Below are positions 19,866 through 29,761 of a stretch of DNA of 64,000 nt, in pieces. The position numbers and the translations under genes are program-made. Source of the stretch: Ascidiaceihabitans sp. (GTDB lineage Bacteria; Pseudomonadota; Alphaproteobacteria; Rhodobacterales; Rhodobacteraceae); the NCBI GenBank assembly GCA_028825475.1, contig JAPKAB010000003.1, positions 124,001 through 188,000 on the forward strand. Direction: 5' to 3'. Numbering within the stretch: the first letter of the stretch is position 1; each line of letters starts with the position of its first letter. The notes under the pieces are model-generated. The model saw only the letters and a list, made by a program, of their open reading frames with translations, was not told the DNA's origin and did not search any database.

Positions 19866-20836
19866 AATGCTGCCTGCTTTTGGGCCAAGTGGTAGGCCAA
19901 TTTAAGTGCTTCGATCATACTGGTGGGATTAGCAATCCCCTTTCCGGCAATATCGAATGCGGTACCGTGGTCAGGTGACGTGCGAATAAATGGCAATCCA
20001 AGTGTTACATTAACGCCGCGGTCAAAATCGAGTGTCTTGATTGGGATCAACGCTTGGTCATGATACATGCATACAGCAACGTCATAGCGTGCACGTGAAG
20101 CCGCATGAAACATTGTGTCTGCAGGTAAGGGGCCTGCGAGATTGAAACCTTCGCTGCGCATATCTTTCATCAGATCAGCAATCCAATCAAGTTCTTCTGC
20201 GCCCATCGCACCACCTTCACCCGCGTGCGGGTTCAAACCTGCAACTGCAATGCGTGGTGCATCGATCCCGAACCGTGTTTTTAAATCGGCATCTGTAATG
20301 GTAATTGTTTCGCGCAAAAGCTTTGGAGTTAACTGGTGAGGCACGTCTTTTAACGCGATATGAATTGTCGTTGGAACAACGCGTAACTCATCACTGGCCA
20401 GCATCATGACTGCCTGTCCTGATTTTGCCAATGCTTGTAAGTACTCTGTGTGGCCGGGGTAGGCAAATTGTGCCCCATCTTTCAGCGCTTTTTTATTAAT
20501 GGGTGCAGTGCATAGGCCTGAAGCGGCACCAGAGGTCACCAAATCAACACAGCGTGCTATAACATCAATTACACCTTGTGCGTCTAAAGGATCTGGATGC
20601 CCTGACACGCTGTTGCCGGCGAAGTTATGGTGTAGGATAGGCAGGCCATGTTTCATCGCCTGTCTAACTTCGCTAATGTCATCGATCATGGACAAAGGCG
20701 TCCCGATGGGTAAATGACGAGGATCACCGACATAGGCCAACGGGATTTCACCAGAGAGTGAGGCATATGCTTTAGCAGCCACCTCAGGACCAACACCTGC
20801 TGGTTCGCCGCAACTCACCACGATGGGTTTGATCAT
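19862..20836 (-). CDS. pdxA: 4-hydroxythreonine-4-phosphate dehydrogenase
   Basis: NAD-dependent oxidation in the DXP-dependent route to pyridoxal 5-phosphate. The 324-residue length is standard. Seen: [17 protein letters not shown] at the start, [12 protein letters not shown] near 134, [16 protein letters not shown] near 202, [20 protein letters not shown] near 258 and [15 protein letters not shown] near 287, which carry the divalent-metal histidines. It overlaps both neighbours by 4 nt. The surA-pdxA-rsmA order is a long-known proteobacterial arrangement. Confidence 0.97.
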   Translation of the reverse strand: MIKPIVVSCGEPAGVGPEVAAKAYASLSGEIPLAYVGDPRHLPIGTPLSMIDDISEVRQAMKHGLPILHHNFAGNSVSGHPDPLDAQGVIDVIARCVDLVTSGAASGLCTAPINKKALKDGAQFAYPGHTEYLQALAKSGQAVMMLASDELRVVPTTIHIALKDVPHQLTPKLLRETITITDADLKTRFGIDAPRIAVAGLNPHAGEGGAMGAEELDWIADLMKDMRSEGFNLAGPLPADTMFHAASRARYDVAVCMYHDQALIPIKTLDFDRGVNVTLGLPFIRTSPDHGTAFDIAGKGIANPTSMIEALKLAYHLAQKQAAL

Positions 20837-22056
20837 TTGCGAACGATGCGTGCACTCGCACGCAGCTCACCAATCAAGCTATCGGCATAACCGCTAAGAC
20901 GTTGTTGGCGTAGATTAGTTGAAACAGCATCACGACCGATGTCTTCATTTAGTGCAGCAGTCCGTCCGCACATCATCAAAAACACCAAAGATGTTCCATC
21001 CGCGCGCGTGAGGTTTGTTGAAACTTCGCCTGGGTCTAACTTGGCCAATTCGATCGCGATGTCTTGAGGTATATCTTTTGGCCCGAGTGTCCCACGATCA
21101 AGCGCCTCGGGTGGCTTGCCTTTGGCAACACCATACAGGTCATCACAAACGTCAATTTGCGATTTAAGTTTTTCTGCAGCAGCTAAAGTTTTAACTGATC
21201 GGCCGCCCGCCATGTAATAAGCAGCGTATTCGATTGCAGAATATTCGATAGCTGGCGCATCTGTTTCTTGGATGTCACGAAGTTGAAACAGGGCGATGGA
21301 GCCTTGAAGTGGGATAGGTGAGGTGACCTCACCCGGTGCCAATGATAAGATTATACCGCGTAACTGTGATGGCAATTTTGTGAGTGGTACCCAATCTAGC
21401 CGTCCACCACGACTACGCGTTGCCGTTGCAGAGAAGCGGCGCGCAAAAGACGAAAACTCTGCAACAGAAGTTGCTTTGGATGCTTGCTCGGCTTGAGCCC
21501 GAGCTCGAGCCGCTCTTGGTGCCGGTGCGGGAATAATTATTTCGGATAAAAGAACACGTATACTGCTGGCACCGCCAGAGGTTCCTAAAGCACGGTCTAT
21601 ATCTGCTTCGGTGATTTGTACGCGATTACCATACTTACTACGAATTAGGTCGCGCCAGAGGATATTGATAGCTACGAAGTTTCGGAACGTTTCTTCCGAC
21701 ACACCGGCGCGAGCTAGTGCTTTAACGAACTCCTCAGTTGAAAGATTTACACGCGCAGCAAAATCAGACATCGCACCAGCTATACCAGCGGCATCTATAC
21801 CCAGTCCAACAGAATTGGCGGATTGGCGCTTAAGACGATCTTCAATCAGAGCTTCAATTGCACCCTCACGGCTGGCGCTTGGTGCGCCCAACACCTGCAA
21901 GAAACGCGCGCGCTGACTGATTTCGTATTCGGTGATCACAGCATCATCGACGGTAACAACCGTAGCAAATAGGTTCTGTGCTGCCGCAGGCATAGCCAGT
22001 GCTGCGCAAGTCGCTGTCGTTATCACAAATCTTTTTAGCATTGCCTTACCGGTCAT
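20833..22056 (-). CDS. surA: Periplasmic peptidyl-prolyl isomerase/chaperone SurA
   Basis: Escorts unfolded outer-membrane proteins, including LptD, through the periplasm. The product is 407 residues: a signal peptide (LKRFVITTATCAALAMPAAAQ), a SurA_N-type helical domain with YEISQRARFLQVLGAP, one parvulin-like domain near 170-270, and a C-terminal helix region. The frame is open to 22074, but the ATG at 22056 forms an ATGA overlap with the lptD stop and has GGAAAG upstream, so I prefer it; 22041 is a further alternative. The single PPIase domain is shorter than in E. coli SurA, normal for alphaproteobacteria. Confidence 0.9.
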   Translation of the reverse strand: MTGKAMLKRFVITTATCAALAMPAAAQNLFATVVTVDDAVITEYEISQRARFLQVLGAPSASREGAIEALIEDRLKRQSANSVGLGIDAAGIAGAMSDFAARVNLSTEEFVKALARAGVSEETFRNFVAINILWRDLIRSKYGNRVQITEADIDRALGTSGGASSIRVLLSEIIIPAPAPRAARARAQAEQASKATSVAEFSSFARRFSATATRSRGGRLDWVPLTKLPSQLRGIILSLAPGEVTSPIPLQGSIALFQLRDIQETDAPAIEYSAIEYAAYYMAGGRSVKTLAAAEKLKSQIDVCDDLYGVAKGKPPEALDRGTLGPKDIPQDIAIELAKLDPGEVSTNLTRADGTSLVFLMMCGRTAALNEDIGRDAVSTNLRQQRLSGYADSLIGELRASARIVRK

Positions 22057-24182
22057 TTTATTTGCTTTCCGCATGATCGCTTAAATCTTTGTGTTCCGTT
22101 TGAGGCTGAGAAGCCCTGTAGTGACACTTTAAACCCTAGATTGGTTGAGGGCTCAACACTTGTTGATGATGTATTGCTTCTGTTAACTGACAGATCAATC
22201 GAAACACACTCATTTTGATAGGTTAATCCAAGACCAGCATTAGATGCGCGGTCTTCAATCAAATTGTAACGCCAATTGCTACTTGCGGACCAATGATCGT
22301 TGATCTGATACGCTCCATCAAATGTTAGCTCTGACACTTTTATCGGCCTAGCTTCGGCCAAGTCGTCTGACATCCACAGATAGCTTGCGCTAATCGATGT
22401 CTTGTTTGTAAGCCAAGACCCTCTCATTTCAGCTTTGGCAACATCAAGTCGATCGTTAAACAGGCCACGACCAATCAATTGTAGGCCTGATTGGGTTCGA
22501 AATTGACCTGCCACGATAAAGTCAGATATTGTGCTGCTTAGCCCTGACGTTTCGCTGAAACTACTGTCAGTTTGGCTTCGCAGTATCTGGCCGATCGTAA
22601 GGGTTGTGCTCCATCCATTTGGGTCATGGCGACCCCAATTTGCACCAATAGCAATTGTGCGACCGCGTTCACGGCGATCTGGTCTTGGATATCTGGACAA
22701 TTCCAAAAGATTGCCTTCATCAAATTCCACTCGGGCGCTTTCCTCAATCGGAATATTAGGGTGATCTCCGCCAACCCAACCAAATTGGAGAAGAGGTTCA
22801 AGGATTTGAGTAGCCTTTTGCGTTTTGCGGATCAGTGGGTACCGCAACGTAATTGAGCCGTACGGAATAAGAGCAGTTTCGCTCGCTGGAAAACTACTGT
22901 CTTGGCCAATGCTGAAAGCGTCAGCTGCAAAACCAAGTTTAGTTTCTGCAAATAATCCGCTTTTTAATGCCCACTGCTTTTCCCAATCGATCTCCAGATT
23001 AAAGCGAAGAAGATCACGCCCAATTATGTCTGCTTTGGACGAACGAAAATGAGCATGTGCGTTAGCATCAACTGATATCTCACCGCCAATGAATTTTGGG
23101 ATTACACGACGTTCGAAATCTACGTCAAAAACATTGGTTGGGAGGGTTGTGTTATCTTCGCTGTCTCGAAGAGTTCTAAAATTAATAAAACCGACGCGGA
23201 CATACTTGTCACGACGTGTTCGGCTTACTGCGATCTCACTATCAAGTCGATCTTTTTTAGAATAACGATATTCTTTTAAGTATGCGTTATCAGTTGTTGT
23301 CTCGATGTCAAAATCCAAGACGTATTGGCGGGGCAACTCGAATTGTCCTTCACCAAATATGTAGCCGCGGGTTTTGTTGGGGCGCAGATAATCATTGGTT
23401 GCTGCGCCGTTGAATAAGATGTTCCCCGTTTCAAAAGCTTGCCGGTATCTAAACTCAAGTGTCCGCGTTTTTGAGGACAAGTAGGGCGTGAGGGTGATGT
23501 CACGATGGTTCCCCACTTTGATAAAATATGGAACTCTTATGCCGGTTCCCAATTGCGAAGTTGTTTGAAAAGAAGGGATCAGAAATCCTGTTGCACGTTT
23601 CAGTGTCGGATCGGGCAACCTCAAACGTGGTAAATAAAATACGGGTATATTACCAATGCGAAATTGTGCGTCGTCGAAATAGAGTTGTTGTTTAGCTTGA
23701 TCGTGAACAACACGTTTTGCTCGAATTTGCCATAGTGGCGGACGTCCGTCAGTGCAAACGTTACACGATGTTCCCGCTGTTTTGTAGAGTTGCGTATATC
23801 GTCCATCCACACGGTTCATTTCAACAGATGCTAATTGAAGTCGTTGGTTTAGAACCATACGTGCCCCAATCAGCAAACCGTTTTGTAAATTTGCACTAAG
23901 TTCAGCCTGATCCGCTAGGATCGTAATATTGGCACCGTCTTGAATAGTTATTGGACCAATAATTTGTAGCGCCCCCGACTTTTGGTCGTATGAAACGGAG
24001 GATGCCTTAAGTCGTATATCACCCTGGAATGCTTCGACGTTACCTTGGGCTTGTAACACTCGATTTTGGTCAATGCTTACGTTGTCAGCCACAAGGATTG
24101 CAGGCTGCACCGTATTCGACTGGGCAAGAACCAGGGCAGGTGTAATACATAGAAATGCGCAAATGATGAGTTGTCTAAACAT
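22053..24182 (-). CDS. lptD: LPS-assembly protein LptD (OstA/Imp)
   Basis: Outer-membrane barrel that inserts LPS into the outer leaflet. From the ATG at 24182 it is 709 residues: a signal peptide (LIICAFLCITPALVLAQ), an OstA-like N-terminal jellyroll domain (ILVADNVSIDQNRVLQAQGN to about residue 130), then a long beta-barrel of alternating strands. Cysteines in TSCNVC near 140 and in the C-terminal NECVSID and SCGK segments could make the inter-domain disulfides known for LptD. The frame is open to 24452, but that part is antisense-like read-through of lptG. The ATG overlaps the lptG stop by 1 nt. Confidence 0.94.
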   Translation of the reverse strand: MFRQLIICAFLCITPALVLAQSNTVQPAILVADNVSIDQNRVLQAQGNVEAFQGDIRLKASSVSYDQKSGALQIIGPITIQDGANITILADQAELSANLQNGLLIGARMVLNQRLQLASVEMNRVDGRYTQLYKTAGTSCNVCTDGRPPLWQIRAKRVVHDQAKQQLYFDDAQFRIGNIPVFYLPRLRLPDPTLKRATGFLIPSFQTTSQLGTGIRVPYFIKVGNHRDITLTPYLSSKTRTLEFRYRQAFETGNILFNGAATNDYLRPNKTRGYIFGEGQFELPRQYVLDFDIETTTDNAYLKEYRYSKKDRLDSEIAVSRTRRDKYVRVGFINFRTLRDSEDNTTLPTNVFDVDFERRVIPKFIGGEISVDANAHAHFRSSKADIIGRDLLRFNLEIDWEKQWALKSGLFAETKLGFAADAFSIGQDSSFPASETALIPYGSITLRYPLIRKTQKATQILEPLLQFGWVGGDHPNIPIEESARVEFDEGNLLELSRYPRPDRRERGRTIAIGANWGRHDPNGWSTTLTIGQILRSQTDSSFSETSGLSSTISDFIVAGQFRTQSGLQLIGRGLFNDRLDVAKAEMRGSWLTNKTSISASYLWMSDDLAEARPIKVSELTFDGAYQINDHWSASSNWRYNLIEDRASNAGLGLTYQNECVSIDLSVNRSNTSSTSVEPSTNLGFKVSLQGFSASNGTQRFKRSCGKQIK

Positions 24183-25279
24183 TAACCGTCCTCTGCATGC
24201 AGAAGCATACCTAGAGCAAAAAAGATAGCGGCAGCTGGAGGTGCCCAAGCGGCCAGAAGAATCGGAATTTGCCCGTTTTCCCCCAATATTTGGGCGAAGC
24301 TGCGAATGAAATATAGCGTAAACCCTAAGAGGACCGCAGTCAGAACCGCGGTGCCCGTGCCTCCAAAACGGGTATGGCGCATAGTGAAAGCGGCAGCGAC
24401 AAGAACCATTGCCATCAAGAAAAAGGGTCGAGCCATTTCGGCCTGAAACCAAACTTTGTGGCGGCGCGATGAAAAGCCGGCTTGTTCAAGCTGAGTTATG
24501 TAGTTGCGCAAATTCCAAATGGACACACTAGACGGCTTACCCAAGCTTTCGCGGATACTATCTAAGGTGAGAGTTGAAGGTATTTTCAGAATGTCATGCA
24601 CAGATGCATTTGCTTCGGGATTTAGTCTTGCGACCAATGGCCAGACTTTTGCATCACGCAAAGACCAATCTCCTTCGCCCAACGCGGCGCTCCCAGCTTC
24701 AATTCGCCGGATCGGACCAACATTTGGAGCGTAAACTATAAATGTAACATCATATAATACTGAAGCATCTGCGTTGGAACGAGAGGCTCGTATTACTGTC
24801 TGTCCATTTGTATCACCTTGCCGCAACCATAGTCCTTCGCCGCTGATGGAGAGTGCAGATACGCCATCGCTTCGGTAGCTTTCTGACAGCACAGCATAAC
24901 GTTTTGAAGTCGCCGCGACAATTGGGTTTAGGACTGCGACTGCGAGACCGCCAATTATCAACGAAACGGCAATAGGTGAAACCAATGAACGCATGGCCGA
25001 CCGGCCAGCTGCGCGTGTAACAACCAGTTCTGAAGTACGTGCCAGCCCTATAAACAGAACGACGGTTGCAAGGATCATCATCAAAGGTAAAATCTGATTG
25101 ATCGTTTCTGGCGCGTTCAGGAATGTAAGGCCCAACCGGTCACTCAAAGAGATATCAAAACGCGAGAATTTTCGGGTCTGCTCAATAAGGTCAACAAGTA
25201 TGACTAGAGCGTAAAAGACAGCAGTCAAACAAAAGAATGCTACCGAAAAACGGCGCGCAAAATAATAATGCAAAATCAT
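24182..25279 (-). CDS. lptG: LPS export permease LptG
   Basis: Inner-membrane half of the LptB2FG ABC exporter that pulls LPS from the inner membrane. It has 365 residues with three hydrophobic segments at each end and a periplasmic beta-jellyroll between them (about residues 120-260), the YjgP/YjgQ layout. I choose the ATG at 25279, which overlaps the lptF stop (ATGA); the frame is open 7 codons more. The cognate ATPase LptB is not in this window. Confidence 0.94.
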   Translation of the reverse strand: MILHYYFARRFSVAFFCLTAVFYALVILVDLIEQTRKFSRFDISLSDRLGLTFLNAPETINQILPLMMILATVVLFIGLARTSELVVTRAAGRSAMRSLVSPIAVSLIIGGLAVAVLNPIVAATSKRYAVLSESYRSDGVSALSISGEGLWLRQGDTNGQTVIRASRSNADASVLYDVTFIVYAPNVGPIRRIEAGSAALGEGDWSLRDAKVWPLVARLNPEANASVHDILKIPSTLTLDSIRESLGKPSSVSIWNLRNYITQLEQAGFSSRRHKVWFQAEMARPFFLMAMVLVAAAFTMRHTRFGGTGTAVLTAVLLGFTLYFIRSFAQILGENGQIPILLAAWAPPAAAIFFALGMLLHAEDG

Positions 25280-26394
25280 AAGCGCGCTCCTGTCCGCCAC
25301 CAGGATGGGTTAGAGGCATGGCCCAGCATGGCAACACACACGCAAGACCCGATTGCGAGTGGTATATATAAAACGGGCCACATGACTGAATTGGTCAAAA
25401 CGGCGTCAACGAATGTACTCCGCAACCCATCTATGAAGATGAGAATTGCAAAGGCGACTACAATTTCACGCCATACGCCAAAACGCGAAAAAGTGCCAAG
25501 CAAAAGCGTTGCAAAACCGATCATAGCAGCAACAACACAAAACATAGATTGTGCAAAACGCGAGTGTAATTCTTCAGCTATCGACCCCGACCCTGATCCG
25601 GTTTGTTCAGTAATCGCGCTCCAATTGCCTAAAAGTTCAATCGAACTCATGTTTCTGATCGAAGTCTTTGCTGACTTATCTTTGTTGACAAGCGAGGAAA
25701 TATTAAAAGAAAAGTCCTGAAATTTTGCTGTCGAAAGCCTCTGTCCTTTTGTCGTTAGACGTTGGGCAAGCCCGTCTACCATTATCAAGGTTGTTCCGGC
25801 ACCATTGCGCACCAAGTAAGCTTCGCTGGCAGTATATAAAACACGTTCTTCTGGCGTACGACGGTCAGCCAAAAATACATCGCGCAGGACACCATCCGGT
25901 GCGATAACACCCGTGTAGAATGTCACGCCAAAGGTTGGGTGTAAAAAAACACCCTCGGTTAACAGACGCGCTGTTACGTTTTGGGTAATCTCTGTCTCGC
26001 GCACGCTTAATTGTGCTTGAGCTGCTGGGACTAATACGTTCGCCAAAACCGACATCATCAATGCGGATATCATCCCAAATACAAAAATCGGTCGGGCAAG
26101 CCGGAAAGGGCTTGAACCAGCTGCTTGAACTACCGTCAATTCGCTTTCGTTATTCAAGCGGTTGGTAACATAAACTGCTGCGGCAAACGTTGACAAAGGA
26201 AGAACCGTTGAAATGAGTTTGGGCATGCCAAGAGCTGAAAATTCCAGGAAGACAAGCGCAGTTTGTCCGTCACCGATCAAGCGGTCGAACAAAACAACCG
26301 CACGGTTGATCCAAAAAACAGCGACCAATACCAATGAGAAAAACCCAAACAGTACCAGAAGTTGCGACAGCATATATCTGTCGAATTTCGCCAC
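25276..26394 (-). CDS. lptF: LPS export permease LptF
   Basis: Partner of LptG in the LPS exporter, 372 residues with the same six-helix plus periplasmic domain plan; it starts MAKFDRYMLSQLLVLFGFFSLVLVAVF. The start codon is GTG at 26394 with GGGGGA just upstream; a nearby ATG (26398) is out of frame. It is the first gene of the lptF-lptG-lptD-surA-pdxA-rsmA run and is divergent from pepA with 166 nt between the starts. Confidence 0.93.
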   Translation of the reverse strand: MAKFDRYMLSQLLVLFGFFSLVLVAVFWINRAVVLFDRLIGDGQTALVFLEFSALGMPKLISTVLPLSTFAAAVYVTNRLNNESELTVVQAAGSSPFRLARPIFVFGMISALMMSVLANVLVPAAQAQLSVRETEITQNVTARLLTEGVFLHPTFGVTFYTGVIAPDGVLRDVFLADRRTPEERVLYTASEAYLVRNGAGTTLIMVDGLAQRLTTKGQRLSTAKFQDFSFNISSLVNKDKSAKTSIRNMSSIELLGNWSAITEQTGSGSGSIAEELHSRFAQSMFCVVAAMIGFATLLLGTFSRFGVWREIVVAFAILIFIDGLRSTFVDAVLTNSVMWPVLYIPLAIGSCVCVAMLGHASNPSWWRTGARL

Positions 26395-26560
26395 TCATTC
26401 CCCCAAGTCATGTGTGTGCAATGTATTCATAACACTAAACCAAGTAAGAGTTGTGTAAAACTGTTATCTGGTTTTTTCTAATGATCCGCGCTACCTCTAT
26501 TGCAATCAAGGCGGCAAGCCGCTCAAAATTTTAGAAACACTACGAAATCAGGACTAAATC

Positions 26561-28033
26561 ATGCGGAAGCCAACCCAATTCACGTATCGCTCGGTCGAAA
26601 TCGATCTTATCGCAGACCACTTAGGACGTGTTGCTGTCTTTTTGGATGACGAAGGGCGCATGGATGTGTCGGCGCGTCGCGTGAATCGGCTGACAAAAGG
26701 GGCGGTTGCGCGTTTGATAGAAAGCGAACGTTTCCAAAAGATGAAACAGGGGCAGGTTTTTACTTTGAACCTGCCAGTCGGAATGGCAGCGGATGCAGTT
26801 GACATCGTTCGCCTGTCGCGCCGTGCAACAATAGAACAAGCCCGTGCAGCTGGTGCGTCACTTGCCAAAATACGTGGAGATGCTGACCTATTGATGGCGA
26901 CGGGGAATGCAAAATACAGCGCACAAATCGCGTTTGGCTTGGCCATGCGTGATTATAACTTCGTTGAACATAAAACAGCTGGCGAAACACCTAAGGGCGC
27001 TGTCACCGTAATGTGTGGCAAGACCGAAGAGATCATTGCGACTACTGCGCCTTTGATGGCGGTTGCTGAGGGTGCGTTTATGACACGTGATTTGGTCAAT
27101 GAACCTGCGAATGTTTTGACGACTACTGAATTTGCCAACCGTTTGGTTGAAATGGAAAACCTCGGTCTAAATGTGCAGGTTTTGGATGAAGATGAACTTA
27201 CCACTCTCGGCATGGGAGCATTGTTATGCGTCGGCCAAGGTTCCGATAGTCCTTCCAAAGTGGTTGTGATGGAGTGGAATGGTGGGGTTGAGGGCGAAGC
27301 AGCTTTGGCACTTGTCGGGAAAGGCGTTGTTTTTGATACGGGTGGTATCAGCATCAAACCCGCTGGCGGTATGGAAGATATGACTATGGACATGGGTGGT
27401 GCAGGTGTTGTTGCAGGCACAATGCGCACTTTGGCATTACGCGGTGCCAAAGCGAATGTCGTCGGATTGGTTGGGTTGGTGGAAAATATGCCATCGGGAA
27501 ATGCTGTTCGTCCTGGCGATGTCGTCACTTCTATGAAGGGTGACACCGTAGAAGTAATCAACACTGACGCTGAGGGCCGTTTGGTGCTGTGTGACGTCAT
27601 GTGGTATGCGCAAGAGCGATTCAAACCTGCAGCAATGATTGATCTTGCAACATTGACGGGTGCGATCATTGTTGGCCTTGGTCATGAAAATGCTGGTGTT
27701 TTCTCTAACAACGATCCTTTGTGTAATGCGTTCTTACGCGCCGCTTCCGCGGAGAGTGAGGGAGCATGGCGCATGCCGTTGGGCCAAGCCTATGATGATT
27801 TGTTGAAATCACGGATTGCTGACATGAAAAATATTGGTGGTCGCGCGGCAGGTTCCGTTACTGCTGCTCAATTCTTGCTGCGTTTTGTGAAAAACGACTG
27901 CCCATGGATCCATTTGGACATTGCTGGTGTTGCATCTGTGAAATCAGAAACTGCGTTGGCACCGACTGGCGCAACTGGATGGGGCGTTATGGCCTTGAAC
28001 CGTCTGGTTGCGGATATGTTTGAAGCCGACTGA
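26561..28033 (+). CDS. pepA: Leucyl aminopeptidase (M17, PepA)
   Basis: Cytoplasmic hexameric metallo-aminopeptidase; in some bacteria it also binds DNA. The 490-residue length is typical. The active site is visible as LVGKGVVFDTGGISIKPAGG near 258, MDMGGAGVV and the family signature NTDAEGRLVL near 335, which together supply the Lys, Asp and Glu metal ligands. The stop TGA overlaps the holC ATG by 1 nt. The pepA-holC order, divergent from lptFG, is widespread in proteobacteria. Confidence 0.96.
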   Translation: MRKPTQFTYRSVEIDLIADHLGRVAVFLDDEGRMDVSARRVNRLTKGAVARLIESERFQKMKQGQVFTLNLPVGMAADAVDIVRLSRRATIEQARAAGASLAKIRGDADLLMATGNAKYSAQIAFGLAMRDYNFVEHKTAGETPKGAVTVMCGKTEEIIATTAPLMAVAEGAFMTRDLVNEPANVLTTTEFANRLVEMENLGLNVQVLDEDELTTLGMGALLCVGQGSDSPSKVVVMEWNGGVEGEAALALVGKGVVFDTGGISIKPAGGMEDMTMDMGGAGVVAGTMRTLALRGAKANVVGLVGLVENMPSGNAVRPGDVVTSMKGDTVEVINTDAEGRLVLCDVMWYAQERFKPAAMIDLATLTGAIIVGLGHENAGVFSNNDPLCNAFLRAASAESEGAWRMPLGQAYDDLLKSRIADMKNIGGRAAGSVTAAQFLLRFVKNDCPWIHLDIAGVASVKSETALAPTGATGWGVMALNRLVADMFEAD

Positions 28034-28491
28034 TGGGTGCTGCATTCTTCTACCACCTGACACGCCATCCCGTTGATGTGACCCTTTCGATGCTTTTGAG
28101 TAAAGCGCGGGGGGCCGGGTGGAGGGTTGCAGTTCGTGGGACTGATCTGGGACGGCTGCATTGGCTGGATGAGAAATTATGGGTAGGTCATGAGGCAGAC
28201 TTTCTGCCCCATGGTTTGACCGGAGGTCAGTATGACATGGATCAACCAATCTTGCTGACTACGTTGCCTGAGGCTGCAAATAACCCGCAGTGTGTGATGT
28301 GCGTCGATGGTGCTGACATCACGGCCGATGAAATTGCTGAGTTAGATCGGGTTTGTGTGCTTTTCGATGGCAATGATCCTGAAGCACTAGACCGAGCGCG
28401 CCAACAGTGGAAAACGCTAAAGGATGCGGGTGCCTCGGCGCAGTATTGGTCGCAAGCGGATGGGAATTGGGAAATGAAGGCGGAAATTTAG
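28033..28491 (+). CDS. holC: DNA polymerase III chi subunit
   Basis: Clamp-loader accessory protein that bridges polymerase III to SSB. The 152-residue protein opens GAAFFYHLTRHPVDVTLSML and contains ARGAGWRVAVRG, LDEKLWVGHEADFLPHG and FDGNDPEALDRARQQW, the recognised HolC blocks. It is coupled to pepA by a TGATG junction and ends 4 nt into the convergent retropepsin gene. Confidence 0.92.
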   Translation: MGAAFFYHLTRHPVDVTLSMLLSKARGAGWRVAVRGTDLGRLHWLDEKLWVGHEADFLPHGLTGGQYDMDQPILLTTLPEAANNPQCVMCVDGADITADEIAELDRVCVLFDGNDPEALDRARQQWKTLKDAGASAQYWSQADGNWEMKAEI

Positions 28492-29063
28492 CGGGTTAGG
28501 GTAAGAACACCATTTTCGATCTCAATACGGCCCCAGCGTTGCAAGTATCCCATCCCTAATAGGGATCCAAATAATTCGCCTTTGTTCACAACGGCGCTTA
28601 CGTTTCGATCGATGACACTTGCTATTTCGATCTTATCCAACGTGACACGCGCTGTTTCTACAACGCCATTAGCGGTTGAAGCACGTCCAGCGAAAGCAAG
28701 ATTGCCAATATCTAGACCAACACGGCTTGCATCTGCTTGGCTTAGAACGATGTCAGTTGCACCAGTATCAACAACGAAATCGACAGCAACATCGTTAATG
28801 CTTAGGCGTAAGTTGTAGTGGCCATTGCGACTTATCGGAATTTCAATACGTTTGTTTCCATCGTCTGATTGGACTCCGAGATGGCGTTCTAGATCGCCCC
28901 ACAAACCAAAGGCTGCGATCGCTGCGATAAAAATGAGGACCCAAATTGCTGCATGCTGCGCTGTTTGGCTTAGGTTGTTTCGGCTACGTGCCCATAATCC
29001 TGCAGCAATCAATACACCAAAGACAGTAAGGTAGAGAATTTGAACAATAATATCGCTGGACAT
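28488..29063 (-). CDS. Retropepsin-like aspartic protease, membrane-anchored (TIGR02281 type)
   Basis: A 191-residue protein with two N-terminal hydrophobic segments (about residues 6-25 and 38-55) followed by a periplasmic domain containing FVVDTGATDIVLSQADASRV, the D-T-G-A active site of a clan AA aspartic protease, and LLGMGYLQRWGRIEIENGVL at the end. The single DTGA motif implies a homodimer, as in retropepsins. Substrates of these bacterial proteins are unknown. The marC gene lies 3 nt upstream, so the two are probably co-transcribed. Confidence 0.88.
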   Translation of the reverse strand: MSSDIIVQILYLTVFGVLIAAGLWARSRNNLSQTAQHAAIWVLIFIAAIAAFGLWGDLERHLGVQSDDGNKRIEIPISRNGHYNLRLSINDVAVDFVVDTGATDIVLSQADASRVGLDIGNLAFAGRASTANGVVETARVTLDKIEIASVIDRNVSAVVNKGELFGSLLGMGYLQRWGRIEIENGVLTLTR

Positions 29064-29066
29064 TGG

Positions 29067-29699
29067 TCAGACCGTTGATGCGACAAAACCAAAGTCGCGC
29101 AATCCATCTAGTACAAACTGGACAGCAAGGGCTGCTAGAAGCATACCCAAGAGCCGGGTAATTACTGTAATCCCTGTTTTACCCATCGCACGCTCCAGCA
29201 ATCCACTCGTGAAGAAAAACACCATCACGACGAGCAGCACTGCTGCGGTGACCCCTAGAACCATGGCAAGCCCTTCAAGACCGGGCCGTTGGCCGGTAAG
29301 TAGGATAACGGATGCAATAGATCCCGGACCCGCGATCAATGGTATTGCAAGTGGGAAGACGGATGGGTCGTCGTTAGGGTCTTCTTCCTCAGCTTGATCC
29401 TCACGGCGTTTGGTGCGTCTCTCAAACAACATATCAAGCGCAGTGATAAACAAGAGAATACCGCCAGCTACGCGAAAGGCTGGCATTGATATCCCTATAA
29501 AACCAAGGACAGCTTCACCCATCAAAGTGAATAGAAGCAATAAAAGCATCGCAATGCCACAAGACCTTATGGCGATACGCCGACGCGACGCTGCGTTATG
29601 GCCTTGGGTTAAGGCAACGAATAGCGGGGTCATGCCAATTGGGTCAATCACGACGAACATTGTGACAAAGGCCGTGATTAAAAATGTTGTATCGATCAT
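29067..29699 (-). CDS. MarC-family integral membrane protein
   Basis: A 210-residue protein with six hydrophobic segments and the family opening FVVIDPIGMTPLFVALTQGH. A charged cytoplasmic loop (RRTKRREDQAEEEDPNDDP) lies near residues 113-131, and FPLAIPLIAGPGSIASVILL follows, a conserved MarC block. Function is unknown; the family was once thought to affect antibiotic resistance but this was not upheld. It is 3 nt ahead of the retropepsin-like gene. Confidence 0.88.
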   Translation of the reverse strand: MIDTTFLITAFVTMFVVIDPIGMTPLFVALTQGHNAASRRRIAIRSCGIAMLLLLLFTLMGEAVLGFIGISMPAFRVAGGILLFITALDMLFERRTKRREDQAEEEDPNDDPSVFPLAIPLIAGPGSIASVILLTGQRPGLEGLAMVLGVTAAVLLVVMVFFFTSGLLERAMGKTGITVITRLLGMLLAALAVQFVLDGLRDFGFVASTV

Positions 29700-29761
29700 G
29701 ATATGTGCACTGGAGCTTTGCCCCAGACCCCAGAGTTTAATTGGTAAGATGAATCATGAGA

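Noticed and set aside
24183-24452. 90-codon N-terminal extension of lptD
   Set aside because: Cys/Arg/Ser-rich sequence antigenic to no family; a signal peptide begins exactly at the ATG at 24182, which also couples to the lptG stop.
26953-27669. 238-codon minus-strand ORF inside pepA
   Set aside because: Antisense shadow of an unambiguous leucyl aminopeptidase; Thr/Pro/Ser-rich with no motif.
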